DNA of 64,000 nucleotides, taken from Linum tenue. Lineage: Eukaryota > Streptophyta > Magnoliopsida > Malpighiales > Linaceae. The first letter of the stretch is position 1, and each line of letters opens with the position of its first letter. The notes below the pieces were generated by a model, which saw nothing but the letters and a program-made list of their open reading frames with translations, searched no databases and was not told the DNA's origin. Shown one piece after another: positions 46,972 through 58,181 of the stretch. The stretch spans positions 68,697,676 through 68,761,675 of the forward strand of contig CAMGYJ010000006.1 of NCBI GenBank assembly GCA_946122785.1, written 5' to 3'. Both the position numbers and the translations under genes were made by a program.

Positions 46972-48595
46972 TGGAGAGAAAAAAAGTTCAGTATTTACTT
47001 TCGCGCTCTCTCGCTCCTCTTCATTAAGAACTCCAACTGCATGGCCGTTTGACTTCGGGATCATAAATTGATGTACAAATCGGATGGTAGCGACTGAAAA
47101 GAGAAAACGGGTATGAAGAACGTTTTGGATGTACGTAATTCAGTGACGCGTTTGTTTTTATGTTTCAGAGTTTGAGCATCGGTTACATTGCAACAACAAC
47201 AACAACAACAACAGCAACAACAGGTGGCGTGTCGTCGCTTCCCTTCTCGGCTTTATTAATTTTGTTGCGACATATCTTGAGAATCAAATCCCACTTTTCT
47301 TTTGTGTCCCACTCGGAGTCAGATCGTTAATACCAATGTACACTCATCTAAAATAAATAAATAAAATTAGTACGTTTGTCTTTCCTCTTTCAAAATCTTT
47401 GGTATTGGTCACTAGTACGACGAACGACGTCGTTTACGACTATTCTGTTGAAAATCAGACTTGTTATTGTATACTTGATTAACTACAAGATTAAGATGGT
47501 CCATTCTTAGGTCAAACATTTTGAGAACAACATTCACTCGACAGGTCAAAAGGGTAATCAAAATGTACACTTGAATCGACTGCCATTCCATCACCAATTC
47601 ACCATTAAGATGGTCCATTCTTTCACTATTTGTTCCTGTGTGTTTCTTGGAAGGGAAGCCAAGTATAGGTTTAAGTTTTTGACGCGTTTCGTGGGTGTCA
47701 AGCAAACGAAGTATGAGAGAAGTGTTGCTTCCAGCAAGCAGTCTATTGATAATATTCGCTGTCGTCTTAGTTCTTACATGCTATACTAATTTTTCTTCCT
47801 TAAGAAGAGACTTATTTCTCACTTTCTTTCTCAATCGTGCCTTTGTTCCCTTAATGTTGATTCCTTACCTATAAACTACAAAGTACAAATATGGGGAAAT
47901 TGACCCTTCAGTTATTTTTTTCTTTGTTTTGGGTCATTGAGGGGTGCATAGGCTGTCGTTGAAAATGACTGTAGTGATAGTGGGCTCTATGTTGATTCCT
48001 ACCTGGGAATAGAAATTGTTATCTCTATGGTGTTGTTATGTTAATTCTACTCTTCCCCCTTTTCTTTTTCATACCTAACTTTCAAAAAGAACCAATTATT
48101 GTATTCAATTAGGGGTTGTTTGGATCAATGATTTGGGTATCAAATTTAGTACGAATGAAAATGGGTCAAATATAATATCTGGATGCACAAAAAAAAAAAA
48201 ATTTGTCCAATTCGTGGAATTTACGAAATTTGAAAATCCAACATAAATTGGTGAGATTTGAGAGACGAGACAAAATATTTGATGCTAGATCACTGTTATA
48301 TCATCATAAAATTTATTTATTTCATATTTGTTCTCATTACTCATTTTTCTTTCTCAATGAAACCGATCATTAGTAATGACAAAATAATCCAAAAATTAAT
48401 CTCATGGAGCTGTGAATTTGTATACCATTAACAAGTAATAGAAACACAAAGAAAATCAGGGTAAGTCGTCTAATAAAGTAGTAACCCTTTTGTCCATATT
48501 AACATGCCATTTTAATTTTTTTGCCATAAAATCCCGAGGTCTTATTTGCATGTCAAAATCAAAACATAAAGTTTGGTTCTCTTAAATGAATGGAG
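46972..48595. other. intergenic, no gene seen
   Basis: Non-coding apart from a (CAA)n microsatellite at about 47191-47222. Overlapping short frames at 47412-47789 show no domain. Confidence 0.45.
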
Positions 48596-49101
48596 ACAAA
48601 CACAAGAGCCAAAGGTAACACAACTAAGTTGGTCAGAGTGTGATTTTTTGGGCTTAATTGTAAGTTTGGTCACCCGAATTGCTTAAAAATTTCACGTTTG
48701 CCACTCGAATTGATTTATTTCATTTATAGTCACTCGAATTAGTTGAACAATCCAAGTTCGGTCACTCTCCGTTAACCTCCGTTAGACTCCGTTAATGACG
48801 ACTGTTAAGTGATGATGTGGCTAACAGAAAGACACGGTCAGCACATTTAAACATTAAAAAACGACGATCCGACCCGACCCGCCAACTCAGCCTTACCCAC
48901 CCTGTCAGCGAACCAACCCAATTAATTGACCCTAAACCCAAACCCGAGACCCAACCCCCCTGAATCTAGCCCCCTTCTATAAGTCTACCTCCTCAGAAGT
49001 GAATCCCTGACCATCTGTTCTCTTCCTCTTTAATCTGCGCGAGAATCACCCCATCCCCATCCACCTCTTCCTTTCCTCCTCCTCCCACTTCACCTCTAAC
49101 A

Positions 49102-49481
49102 ATGGCGGCTCCCTTCTGTCACTGTGGAGAGCCAACAGATCTGAAGACGAGCTGGACTGAGGCGAATCCAGGAAGAAGGTTTCATAGATGCAGCAGATAT
49201 GGGGTAAGGTTCATCCACCTTTGTTTCCTTTTTAATGTTACGATTCGACAATTATGCCGCCTTTTTCATCCTTCTATTTTTTCTGTGCGATTGTGTGTAG
49301 ACAAATGGAGCCTTTTTCAGCCCTTGATGAGCATATGAGAAGTGTGTTGCTAAACTTTCATCGTCGAATTCGGGAGCTAGAGAAGAGGCAAAACAAGAAG
49401 GTGTCCAAGTTTGATCGGAAAATGGTGTCGTTCATCATTTTAGGAGCTATTGTATTTTCTTTGTTTTGGATAGGAAAGTGA
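49102..49481 (+). CDS. GRF-type zinc-finger protein with C-terminal membrane anchor (MULE-borne)
   Basis: Exon 1 (49102-49203) encodes MAAPFCHCGEPTDLKTSWTE then ANPGRRFHRC, a GRF zinc finger (C-x-C at the start, then TSWT..NPGRRF..C). After a GTAAGG donor, a TGTGTAG acceptor at 49300 opens exon 2, whose productive frame reads MEPFSALDEHMRSVLLNFHRRI, a charged helical stretch, and a terminal hydrophobic segment VSFIILGAIVFSLFWIGK. The two exons are one base out of phase, so either a small indel in the GGGG or TTTTT run has broken the gene or the true junction differs. Layout matches the small plant family of GRF-finger/coiled-coil/TM proteins of unknown function. It sits just inside the left terminal repeat, which should supply its promoter. 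Confidence 0.7.
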
Positions 49482-49587
49482 TAAGTCGTCTGTGTAGTTG
49501 TAGTTGTAGGTGTTCTAATCGGTTGATGTGTAGCTGGTGTAGTCGAGCGATCTATCTAGTTGTTGACAATGTGTAAGCTAGTATTAT

Positions 49588-49797
49588 TCCATGTAAGGTT
49601 ACTTGAATTGCTAATCCATTCCATGTATGGTCACTTGAATTGTTAATTCCAAACATGTTTGGTCACTTGAATTGCTAATCCATTTCATGTTTGGTCACTT
49701 GAATTGCTAATTTGTTTCATGTTTGGTCACTTGAATTGCTAAATGGTTTCATATTTGGTCACTGAAATTGCTAAATAGTTTCATGTTTGGTCACTGA
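49588..49797. repeat. 32-bp tandem repeat, about 6.5 copies
   Basis: Units of the form TTCATGTTTGGTCACTTGAATTG followed by CTAATCCAT, slightly diverged. The GGTCACTTGAATTG core resembles the terminal-repeat phrases GTCACTCGAATTG and GGTCACCCGAATTG of the same element. Confidence 0.9.
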
Positions 49798-50078
49798 CAG
49801 GTAGGTGAACGAATGGAACAACTAAGGCACGTATTTGTGCAAAAGAACCTTCCAATGTACTGGAAGATTGATAAACCCGATAATCATTCATAAAACTTAG
49901 TCTTACAAGGTCCAAATGATAATTATAGCCTCGAGGACAGTGTTTTTCCAAAAGAGCAATTCACCATGATCTAATAGGCTAGCTAATACGACAAAGCAAC
50001 ATTCAACGTCTACATTTACTAGCCAATTGGAGGCTTCAAAATGGTAATTATCATTTGGACCTAAACTTCATATAATCT

Positions 50079-52154
50079 TCACTCGTGCTCTTGAGTCACT
50101 TGGCTTACATTTTGCGATCCTCCACATCCTTCTGTGGGCTGCTGTGATGCCTCAATCCATGGCCTCCTAGTAGTTCCCTGCGAAGTTAAAGCAACATTAG
50201 AAGATAGTATGACTTGATTAGAAATCAAAATTGTAAAATTGAATAAATGCTTACATCTGGCATGAGCTGGACAGTGTTGGGCTGACTCAATGGTGCTTTT
50301 GCTGCTGCTTTTGCAGCCCTCTGTTGCTGCTTCTGTATGGCTGCCAATCTATTTTTTTCCGTTCTTTCGAGCTGTTTCGCCCTTTTAGCTTCTTCCTTAG
50401 CCTGTCTCCTTTCCTCCACCTGTTTCTTCCTTTCTTCATTATGGAACAGTTTGGTGTGCCCAACTACCCCACATGTGGTGCACGCGTACTTCCTTCCTTC
50501 CTTCCGGCTTTGATGATTCCCTTTCACCCTTCTTCTGTTTCTTCTTCCCCTTCTCATCCTCATCGAGTCCCTTTCTTCGCTGCTTCTTTGGTCTGCCCCT
50601 CTTTTTCGAGTTTGCAACTGGAGGGACTCCACAATCCCCCAACTCAGAAATTGGCCAATACTCCTTGCCATTAGTAGGTGAAATGGAGAACTCATATATC
50701 TTCGCCGTTGTTTCCCGCAAGTAGCAATCAGCAACATGGTCCTTGATCAGAAGCTTTGCCTTCCTGATTGCAGTGATGGCATGTGCACACGGAATGCCGG
50801 TTAACTCCCAATGTCTACATGTACATGTCTTCTTCTTCAGATTGACCACAACTTGGTGGTTGTGCCACCTCACCTCAAATTGACCGTTCCCATTACTTTC
50901 TGCTGACCATTTCAATGCTTCTTCAATAGTCTCATCTAACTCCTTCTCAATCTTCTCAGTGAACATAGATGTCCAGCTATCTACCATTTTCCTTCTGTGG
51001 GCATATAACACCATCAAGTTTATTCTAATCCCCTCCCACATACATACAGGACCCATATCCCTCTCTTCTATAATCACATTGTTCCAGCTCTCCACCAAAT
51101 TGCTCGTATGAATCTTAGAGTTGCAGAGGGTTTGATAATGTGACCTTATCCAATGGTAGAATGGCTTGTCGATCAACCAATCATAGGTTGCCTTGTTGTA
51201 CTCTGATAGGACTTGCATTTGGTTGCGAAATTTAGGAACCGTTTCCGCTCTAACTGCTGCCCTGAACAGGTTTTTCATGTTTTGTGACCCCCCACAAGCA
51301 CCTTTGAAGTTGGTCCACAAGTGCCTTGCACAATATCTCTTCTCACAGGTTGGGAAGAGTCCATCAAGAGCTGGCACTAGTCCCTAAAACACCAATAACA
51401 CACACTTCAAATTCTGGACAACAGAGAATTGTAAGCACAAAACAAGGAATAAATCAAGAGAAAGCATACCTTTTGTTTGTCGGACATGAAAGTCCATCCG
51501 GGATTGTCCCTAACCTCCAAGTCACTAGAGATGAGCTCCAAGAACCACTCCCAATTCTCTTTATTCTCCATAGGTACATGAGCAAAGGCTACTGGGAAGT
51601 ACTGATCATTTGCATCAATACCCACTGCTGACGTGATCTCTGACATATCATCAGTTGAAGGAGAGCTCCAGAAGAACTTCGGCTTGTCAATCTTACCTCC
51701 ACATGCCTTGTATATGTCAGGCAGATCAAGCGTTGATAACTCATCAATATCTGCATAGTCCCAGTAGACTGTATACTTCTCATCCAGAAAATGCTTGCCA
51801 CCCTTCTTCTTCAATGCTTCTGATAAGTGCACTTCAAACGTGAACTCTCCACTTGAAGCACCTGTTGCAAACAACAAAAGAGAGAATGAGTGATTAAAAT
51901 GACAAAGCAGTAAAGGGCAGATGCTAAAGTCTAACTTCTTCAACCCAACAACTAGCATTAAAAGCCATGAAAATGACATCTGAACCAATTCACACATGCT
52001 GCTGGTTTTGCTATTCCACACAAACCCTATTTTTCAATTAGAAAAAAACAACAAACCGTTGTCCTTTACTGCAATAAAGGCGAGCTGTTTGAGGGATAAT
52101 TGACTCACCATATTTCGGTTGGGGCGCATTTGGTGCACCCACATGACCCACCAT
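50079..52154 (-). pseudogene. MULE transposase, internally deleted, SWIM zinc finger
   Basis: Exon model on the minus strand: 52154-52109 (MVGHVGAPNAPQPKYG), 51861-51470, 51383-50255 and 50177-50079 (ends SQNVSQVTQEHE), all with GT-AG borders. Exon 2 starts with the MULE N-terminal region (YWDYADIDELSTLDLPDIYK), then jumps to SAVGIDANDQYFPVAFAHVP, WEWFLELISSDL, WTFMSDKQKG (second Asp). Exon 3 has the post-catalytic DGLFPTCEKRYCARHLWTNF, the SWIM finger CTCRHWELTGIPCAHA and a basic tail with a CTTCGVVGH knuckle. The block with the first catalytic Asp is missing between FFWSSPSTDD and SAVGID. A slip in a GGAA repeat near 50500 shifts the frame before the knuckle. Probably inactive, yet the terminal repeats are well kept, so it may be mobilised in trans. 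Confidence 0.88.
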
Positions 52155-53221
52155 GGTGAAGGCTGAGCTGGAAAAACTGACAAGAACTCCACCATCAGTA
52201 TAAAGAAATGTAAAGTTCCAGCCCCAAAAGATTCCCCTTGCCCCAGGACAGCGACAACTCTTCCTTTACGCGTCGGTTTATCAAAGCGAAGAAGAGAGAA
52301 GAGGGGAAGCAGGTGAGCGTTACCTTTTAAACATGAGAGAAAGCTTCTTCTGTCTCCTTCGTCAACCACGGCCGGAGAGAAAAGTCGAGCGTCGATTTAG
52401 GGCGGCGGCGACTCCGATTTAGGGTTTCGCGTCGGAGGGGAAAAAACAGCAGCGCGCGATGAAGAAGATTCGCGGAGGAGGAAGAACAGACGCGGGAGGG
52501 GGAAGGGATTCAGGGCGGCGGCGCGACGGCCTCCATCCCTTCGACGGCGATTTTCGATGGTGTGCGATGGAGAGAGGCGGCGTGGGAGGATGAGAGGACG
52601 AAGATGGAGGAAGGGAAATGCCTTAATCCATCTGCGATTTACTTTTCAGGGGGGTTGGGTCTCGGGTTTGGGTTTAGGGTCAATTAATTGGGTTGGTTCG
52701 CTGACAGGGCGGGTAAGGCTGAGCTGGTGGGTCGGGTCGTTGTTTTTTAATGTTTAAATGTGTTGACTGTGTCTTTCTGTTAGCCACGTCATCACTTAAC
52801 GGTCGTCATTAACAGAGTCTAACGGAGGTTAACGGAGAGTGACCGAAGTTGGACTGTTCAACTAATTCGAGTGACTATAAATGGAATAAATCAATTCGAG
52901 TGGCAAACGTGAAATTTTTAAGCAATTCGGGTGACCAAACTTGCAATTAAGCCGATTTTTTGGGCTTGAGATGTGTAAGGTCTCAGGTTCGATCCCTGCT
53001 ACACCATTTGGTGTTCCCGGAGGCACCGTGAGTGTTGGAGACGAAGTCTACCCCTAGTATCGGGTGCTAGGCCTTGAAAATATTCTTGGGTAAAAAAAAA
53101 AGATACAAACACAAGAAAAACAAATGACAATTTTCGGAATCTTTTGAATAAAATTTCTTTTGGGACGTTATCTTTTGAAGAAAATGTCTTTTGAGAATTT
53201 GCTAGGGTGACTTGCAAGTTA

Positions 53222-54656
53222 CCGTGCCTTGGACAAAACGGTCGACCTTTTCACTGATATGGTCGACCTATTTGGACAAAATGGTCGACCTTATTGTTGA
53301 AATGGTCGACCAGATATATTATTTTCCATTTTGCTGTGTTCAACAAACGATTGTCTTCTTCCACTAAAAGGTCGTCCACTATACAAACAAATGGTCTACC
53401 ACTTCCATCAAGTGGTCTACCTCTTTCCCTAAGCAGTCCACCGTTTTCAATAATTGGTCCACCTGATGAACCATTGCTAGTGATATCATCATATATAATT
53501 AGAGTCCAATAATAACATATATGCTTGCTAGTAAGAGATTTAAAATTAGTACAAAGGCTGCAAGCCTGTAAGCATAGATGACAAGTTTCTCGAGTGATTG
53601 TTCTCCTGTAGATTCGAAAAATGTTCTGCATATTTTTTTTTATATTTGACTTACTCTATAGAGACTTTCATCTTTACTTCAAATTCTAAGTTTTTTTTTT
53701 GTTTCTATCTTATAGGTGTCTTGTGATGGATCAACTTTTTTTGCTATTGTTGTTATAAATATGCTAAAAGAGTAGAGTATATTTGGTATACATTTGTGTC
53801 ATTTTCAATGTCCATAAATCTAATTTTTGTCTTAGCTTATAATCTGCGTAGGGATTTGGTTGCTCACAGGTGATAGGACGTTGCGTTACTACAAAATAAT
53901 TTTATATTGTTGGTTCCCTATTGTCCATTATTTTCCTAATGCAAGTATAAGACAACTGGGTCATCTGGTCGACCGTTCGCCGAAAGCGGGGATCGTTCGC
54001 CGGAAGAGGTACGTTTGCGGAATCGGTAAGCTGTTTTGGCGGAAGCGGTCTACCTCCTCCAACAAGCAGGTGTAAGTTGAAAGTAAGTGTGACACAGGTC
54101 GACCCATTGCCAGAAGCGATAGACAAGTTGTCTCAAGTGGTAGACAGCGGCGGATTTAGGTGGTCGCGCCCCGGCCCCGGCCCAGCCCTCCCCGGATCCA
54201 AAGCTTGTATAACACTTGTATTTTTTTTTTGGTATATATTTCAATGTTTATAGGTTACGACCCATCCCTCTCCACCGATTTTTAAATGCGGCCCAGTGAT
54301 CTAACCTGTTCTGGATCTGCCGCTGGTGGTAGACTGTTTGGTGGAGTGGTAAACCATTTTCTTTGAAAGTGGTCGACCACTTGTTGGAAGAGGTCGAACA
54401 CTTAAAGGTAATTGTGTCATCAGGTTGACCCATTTTCAGAAGTGGTAGACCAGTTGACTCAAGTGGCAGACCACTTGGTGGAAGAGGTCGACCATTTTCT
54501 TATAAAGTGATCGGCCAATTGACGGAAGAGGCCGACTACTTGAAGGTAAGTGTGTCATCAGGTCGGCCCATTTTCAGAAGTAGTAGATCAGTTGACTCAA
54601 GTGATAGACCACTTGATAGAAGAATTCGACCGTTTTCTCCAAGTTACGATGACATG
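53222..54656. repeat. 21-bp-period minisatellite rich in GGTCGACC, with ~137-bp higher-order repeats
   Basis: Two dense blocks, 53222-53480 and 53960-54656. Units vary around CA.TTG..GAAGTGGTCGAC, with SalI-type GTCGAC or near matches about every 21 bases. In the second block a longer phrase, GTGTCATCAGGTCGACCCATT then TTCAGAAGTGGTAGAC.AGTTGACTCAAGTG, recurs three times at about 54089, 54414 and 54552; after removing the inserted MITE the spacings are about 136 and 138 bp. Translation in several frames gives 7-residue periodic peptides (for example SGRPIFR, SSRSVDS, SDRPLDR), a trivial result of the 21-bp period. Function unknown. Confidence 0.85.
54145..54325. mobile_element. small hAT MITE inside the minisatellite
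   Basis: 181-bp element with ends CAGCGGCGGATTTAGG and, inverted, CAGCGGCAGATCCAG, flanked by the perfect 8-bp duplication GTGGTAGA (54137-54144, 54326-54333). No coding sequence. Confidence 0.93.
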
Positions 54657-56318
54657 GAAGTCACCATAAGCATACCCAAAAATTTGATTGAAAGCAATAA
54701 ATTTTTTTAGAGATAATAAAGTAAATAAAACTTTAAAGTTTAAACCAATAAACTTTAAAGCTGATTGGGCGTCTATATATTTTACATTTTGATACCCTAA
54801 ATTTAATTAAATTACAACTAAATCACTATAATGTATATTTTAAATTTCGATACCCCAAATTTGTTTTTAATGCAAAATCATTGAACAATTATGTTATGGT
54901 ATCTAAATTTTATGAGATTTTCGTACCTACAAGTTTTTTAAATTTACATATTGGCCCAATGTTTAGATTTCACTTGAATCCATAAATCTAATTCACAAAT
55001 CCTTTTGAGTCAATCCATGAATACAACCCACCATAACGTAAAAGTATCAATTTAATTAGTTTGTAGCATACAAGATGTTGTATCACTCAAGTGTAGGAGT
55101 AGATTAGACCATTTTATATTTGCTTATTACGTAAAACATTAAATAAATTATGAAAGAGAGACGACTCTAAAATATTGCAAGAGTGATTTATAAGCTCATT
55201 TAGTACATTTACGGGGTACTAAACAAACTTCCACTAACTACATGTAACAAAATATGCGACATCTACATAAGCAAGTGTCAATAAATTGCTACACTGAAAA
55301 TGATTGATTGTTGTATTGACGGCCAACTAAAAGATTTGGTCAAAACTTTTCCATCATCTACTTACTCTTTGTTTTATTTTTCACTCGCCTTCCAACTATG
55401 CAAATTACAGTTCGGTACCTAAACTTAATAGATCTTTAGATTTGTAAAATAAATTTATTTTTTGGGCATATAAGTCTTCAAAGTATTGATGGAACATTAA
55501 ATTTTAGTACTTAAACTTTTGTGTATCACATTTTAGTACCTCAACTTTTGAAGTTCTACAAATAGGTCTAATTTGTGTATGTGTAATTAAAATACCCTCG
55601 AATAAATGGGTATCAATACCCAACTCATACACATTTAGATTATGAAATTAAATATTCATACCCTACCCAAATCCATATACAAACTTCCAAACTCATATAT
55701 AAGTTTGCCATACCCTACCCATTATCAGTGGGTCTACTTGGGTTTAGGTAAATATCATTTATTAGCCAATCTTTTCAAAAAAAATTAAATTGGATGTTGA
55801 CTGTCATATATCTCTTTTCAGTCAATATCATATTGTCAAGTCAATAGTACTAACAAAAGTGTAATTAATTTTAGGCTAATAATACGAACAAAACACCATA
55901 ATGGGCCACATAATACATGCCCATAGGCCATCTCCGCCCGCGACAAGACGCGCCATCGCCACCTAGTTACATTCAAACAAAAAGAATATCAAAACTCAAA
56001 GGAAACAAATTCATCACCAATCCTTCATTTTCGAAATAGCATACTTAAAACACACCATCATTTTTCAAATCCTTGATCACAAGAACTCTAAAGATTAGAG
56101 GTCAGTTGTAATTCAGGATCCATATGTGATATCCACACTGAATTTGACGTTTAGTAAGGACTAAATCAATGCATAACTCTTGCTAAATAATCTTCATCAC
56201 ACAAAATATCTTCTCCCAAAAGCCAATGAGTGGTTGCAAAGTTACTGCCCTTTTCTATATGTTTGACATGTTTATGATATGTACACAAAACAAGGACAAA
56301 ACTTCAAAATTACCTTAT
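54657..56318. other. intergenic, no gene seen
   Basis: A/T-rich. Contains phrases such as TTTTAGTACCTAAACTTTTG and TTCTACAAATAGGT that also occur near 41050-41180, so at least part is dispersed repeat. Confidence 0.45.
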
Positions 56319-56327
56319 TATCATTTT

Positions 56328-57487
56328 GGCAAAATACAGCTGTATATCCACAACTATCAGGTTTGTGACAAATATATCCACAACTATCGAAATACACGAA
56401 ATATCCAAAAATTGGAAGGTTGTGTGACAAATCTATCCACTTCCGTCTGAAACTATAACGACGTGTCAGACGACGTTAAATTGACTAACGGAATGCTGAA
56501 TCGATGCCATTTCACCTGCCACATAAGCCAAAAAGCAACCAAACTTTACACGTAGATGCCAAATAGGCTAGTTGAATAACGGCCAAATACAGCTGTATAT
56601 CCACCACTATTAGGTTTGTGACAAATATATCCACAACTATCGAAATACACGAAATATCCATTTTTGTCCACTCCGTTAACTACGTCAGTTAACTTAATGA
56701 CTGGACAGACGGTCAATACTTAGTTGGCGTGTTTCTGACCCCACTTAATGACTTGGATTAAAAGAGAATTTTTGTTTAAAAAAACCCTAAAAACCACAGA
56801 TGGCGAGACTAAAAATCCAACCCAGAAACACGCCCGATAAACACTGATCCTCCTCCGATCGACGCCTCCACCCCCAAATAACCCTACCCCAAGCCCAGAT
56901 TTCGATTCCAACCACAATCCCCAACCATTGCATCCCTTTTACTTCGACGGCCTCCATGCAGTCGGCGCCATGGTGATACCAAGATTGAATCTCAAACAAA
57001 AAAAGTTTGAATCTAACCAAATCGCCAACAGAGAAGACTGCAGCAACGAGGTCTAACAGATAACGGTGTAAAATTTGGTTGCTTTTTGGCTTATGTGGCA
57101 GTTGAGATGACATCGATTCAGCATTCCGTTAGTCAATTTAACGCCGTCTGACACGCCGTTATAGTTTCAGACGAAAGTGGATAGATTTGTCACACAACCT
57201 TCCGATTTTTGGATATTTCGTGCATTTCGATAGTTGTGGATATATTTGTCACAAATCTGATAGTTGTGGATATACAATTGTATTTTGCCTAATTTTTTTT
57301 TCTTTTTTAATCCACGTCATTTAGTGGGGTCAGAAACACGCCAACTAAGCATCCACCGTATGTCCAGTCATCAAGTTAACTGAAGGAGTTAATGGAGTGG
57401 ACGAAAATGGATATTTCGTGTATTTCGATAGTTGTGGATATATTTGTCACAAACCTGATAGTTGTGGATATACAGCTGGATTTTGCC
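56328..57487. mobile_element. MULE-like composite with interlocked inverted repeats
   Basis: Flanked by the 9-bp duplication TATCATTTT (56319-56327, 57488-57496). It contains two different arm pairs sharing the same outer ~80 bp (GGC.AAATACAGCTGTATATCC). Pair X is 56328-56530 with about 57085-57288; pair Y is 56581-56750 with about 57306-57487. The order is X-left, Y-left, X-right, Y-right, so the pairs interlock and do not nest. The centre (56760-57060) is unlike the arms and may be captured DNA. No transposase. Confidence 0.8.
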
Positions 57488-57496
57488 TATCATTTT

Positions 57497-58100
57497 CTAT
57501 ATGTTTGACATGTTTATGATATGTACACAAAACAAGGACAATACATACTAATAAGCATAATGTTGCCACATGGACAATAATAATAAACGAGAAAATTCCG
57601 TTTTAACTTTTAACGTAACATAATCAATTAACAATTCTTTGTCCTCCTTTTCAAAAGTAACATATAACAACATATATTAGAATCGGGAGAACAAAGAATT
57701 ACACGTTCCATGAAAAGGTCAAAGAAAACTAGAACACAAGAAATGATATAAAAAATCTAACTCATGTTTGCACATTAATTGAACGTTTATATTATTCATT
57801 TATTGTTAATTATAATGTATAATAGTTAAATTTGAGGGCAACCCTGGAATATTAAAAGTGCATGAGGGTATATGGGTAAAATCTCATCAAGGATTTATGC
57901 CATATTCCAAATCCCATATCAACATGTGGGATTTATAAGTCTGTGGGGTCCACGGATTTGGACCCTTAAAATCCGTGGACCCCACGGATTTGGCCTCCAA
58001 AAAAGGTGCAAGCAAACAACGGATTGTACCTAAATCCTTGATAATTGGTTTTTTGGTACCAAACCAATGTACCAAATCCTTGAAGCAAACGACCCCTATA
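57497..58100. other. non-coding, with a 17-bp perfect foldback
   Basis: GTGGGGTCCACGGATTT at 57942-57958 is inverted at 57968-57984 around a 9-base loop; flanks contain AAATCCTTG phrases repeated toward 58075. It is probably a MITE remnant with a GGGGTCGTTTGC-type right end near 58090, but no duplication is clear. About 50 bases just right of 57492 repeat the sequence at 56251-56300. Confidence 0.45.
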
Positions 58101-58181
58101 TCTTTGGGTTGGGGGAAAATGTTGATGGGGTTTTGTCTTTAAATTTGAGGAGACAAACTATATCTTTGGATTGGGGAAAAA

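Larger units (their letters stand above)
48651..52953. mobile_element. Mutator-like element with ~310-bp inverted repeats and two convergent genes
   Basis: 4,303 bp. The left arm starts GGCTTAATTGTAAGTTTGG, the right arm is its inverse, and the two remain about 95 percent alike by eye over some 310 bp (48651-48963 and 52645-52953). Flanked by the 9-bp duplication GATTTTTTG (48642-48650, 52954-52962). A GRF-finger gene runs inward from the left arm and a transposase gene inward from the right arm, so the two are convergent as in maize MuDR. A 32-bp tandem repeat lies between them. Confidence 0.95.
48608..53104 (+). mobile_element. tRNA-derived SINE, split by a MULE
   Basis: Excluding the MULE it is about 185 bp. 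The left piece (48608-48650) has a pol III A-box-like TAACTAAGTTGG; the right piece (52963-53104) has the B-box GGTTCGATCCC, then a tRNA-unrelated body and a short A tract (53092-53101). The whole is flanked by the 12-bp target duplication ACAAACACAAGA (48596-48607 and 53105-53116). Size, boxes and duplication fit a plant tRNA-type SINE. Confidence 0.88.

Noticed and set aside
47191..47222. (CAA)n run as a coding poly-Gln or CRISPR-like array
   Set aside because: Simple microsatellite without spacers or an enclosing frame; CRISPR arrays are not expected in plant nuclear DNA.
53294..54710. 7-residue periodic peptides as a possible repeat protein
   Set aside because: Frames are short and interrupted in all readings; the periodicity follows from the 21-bp DNA repeat.
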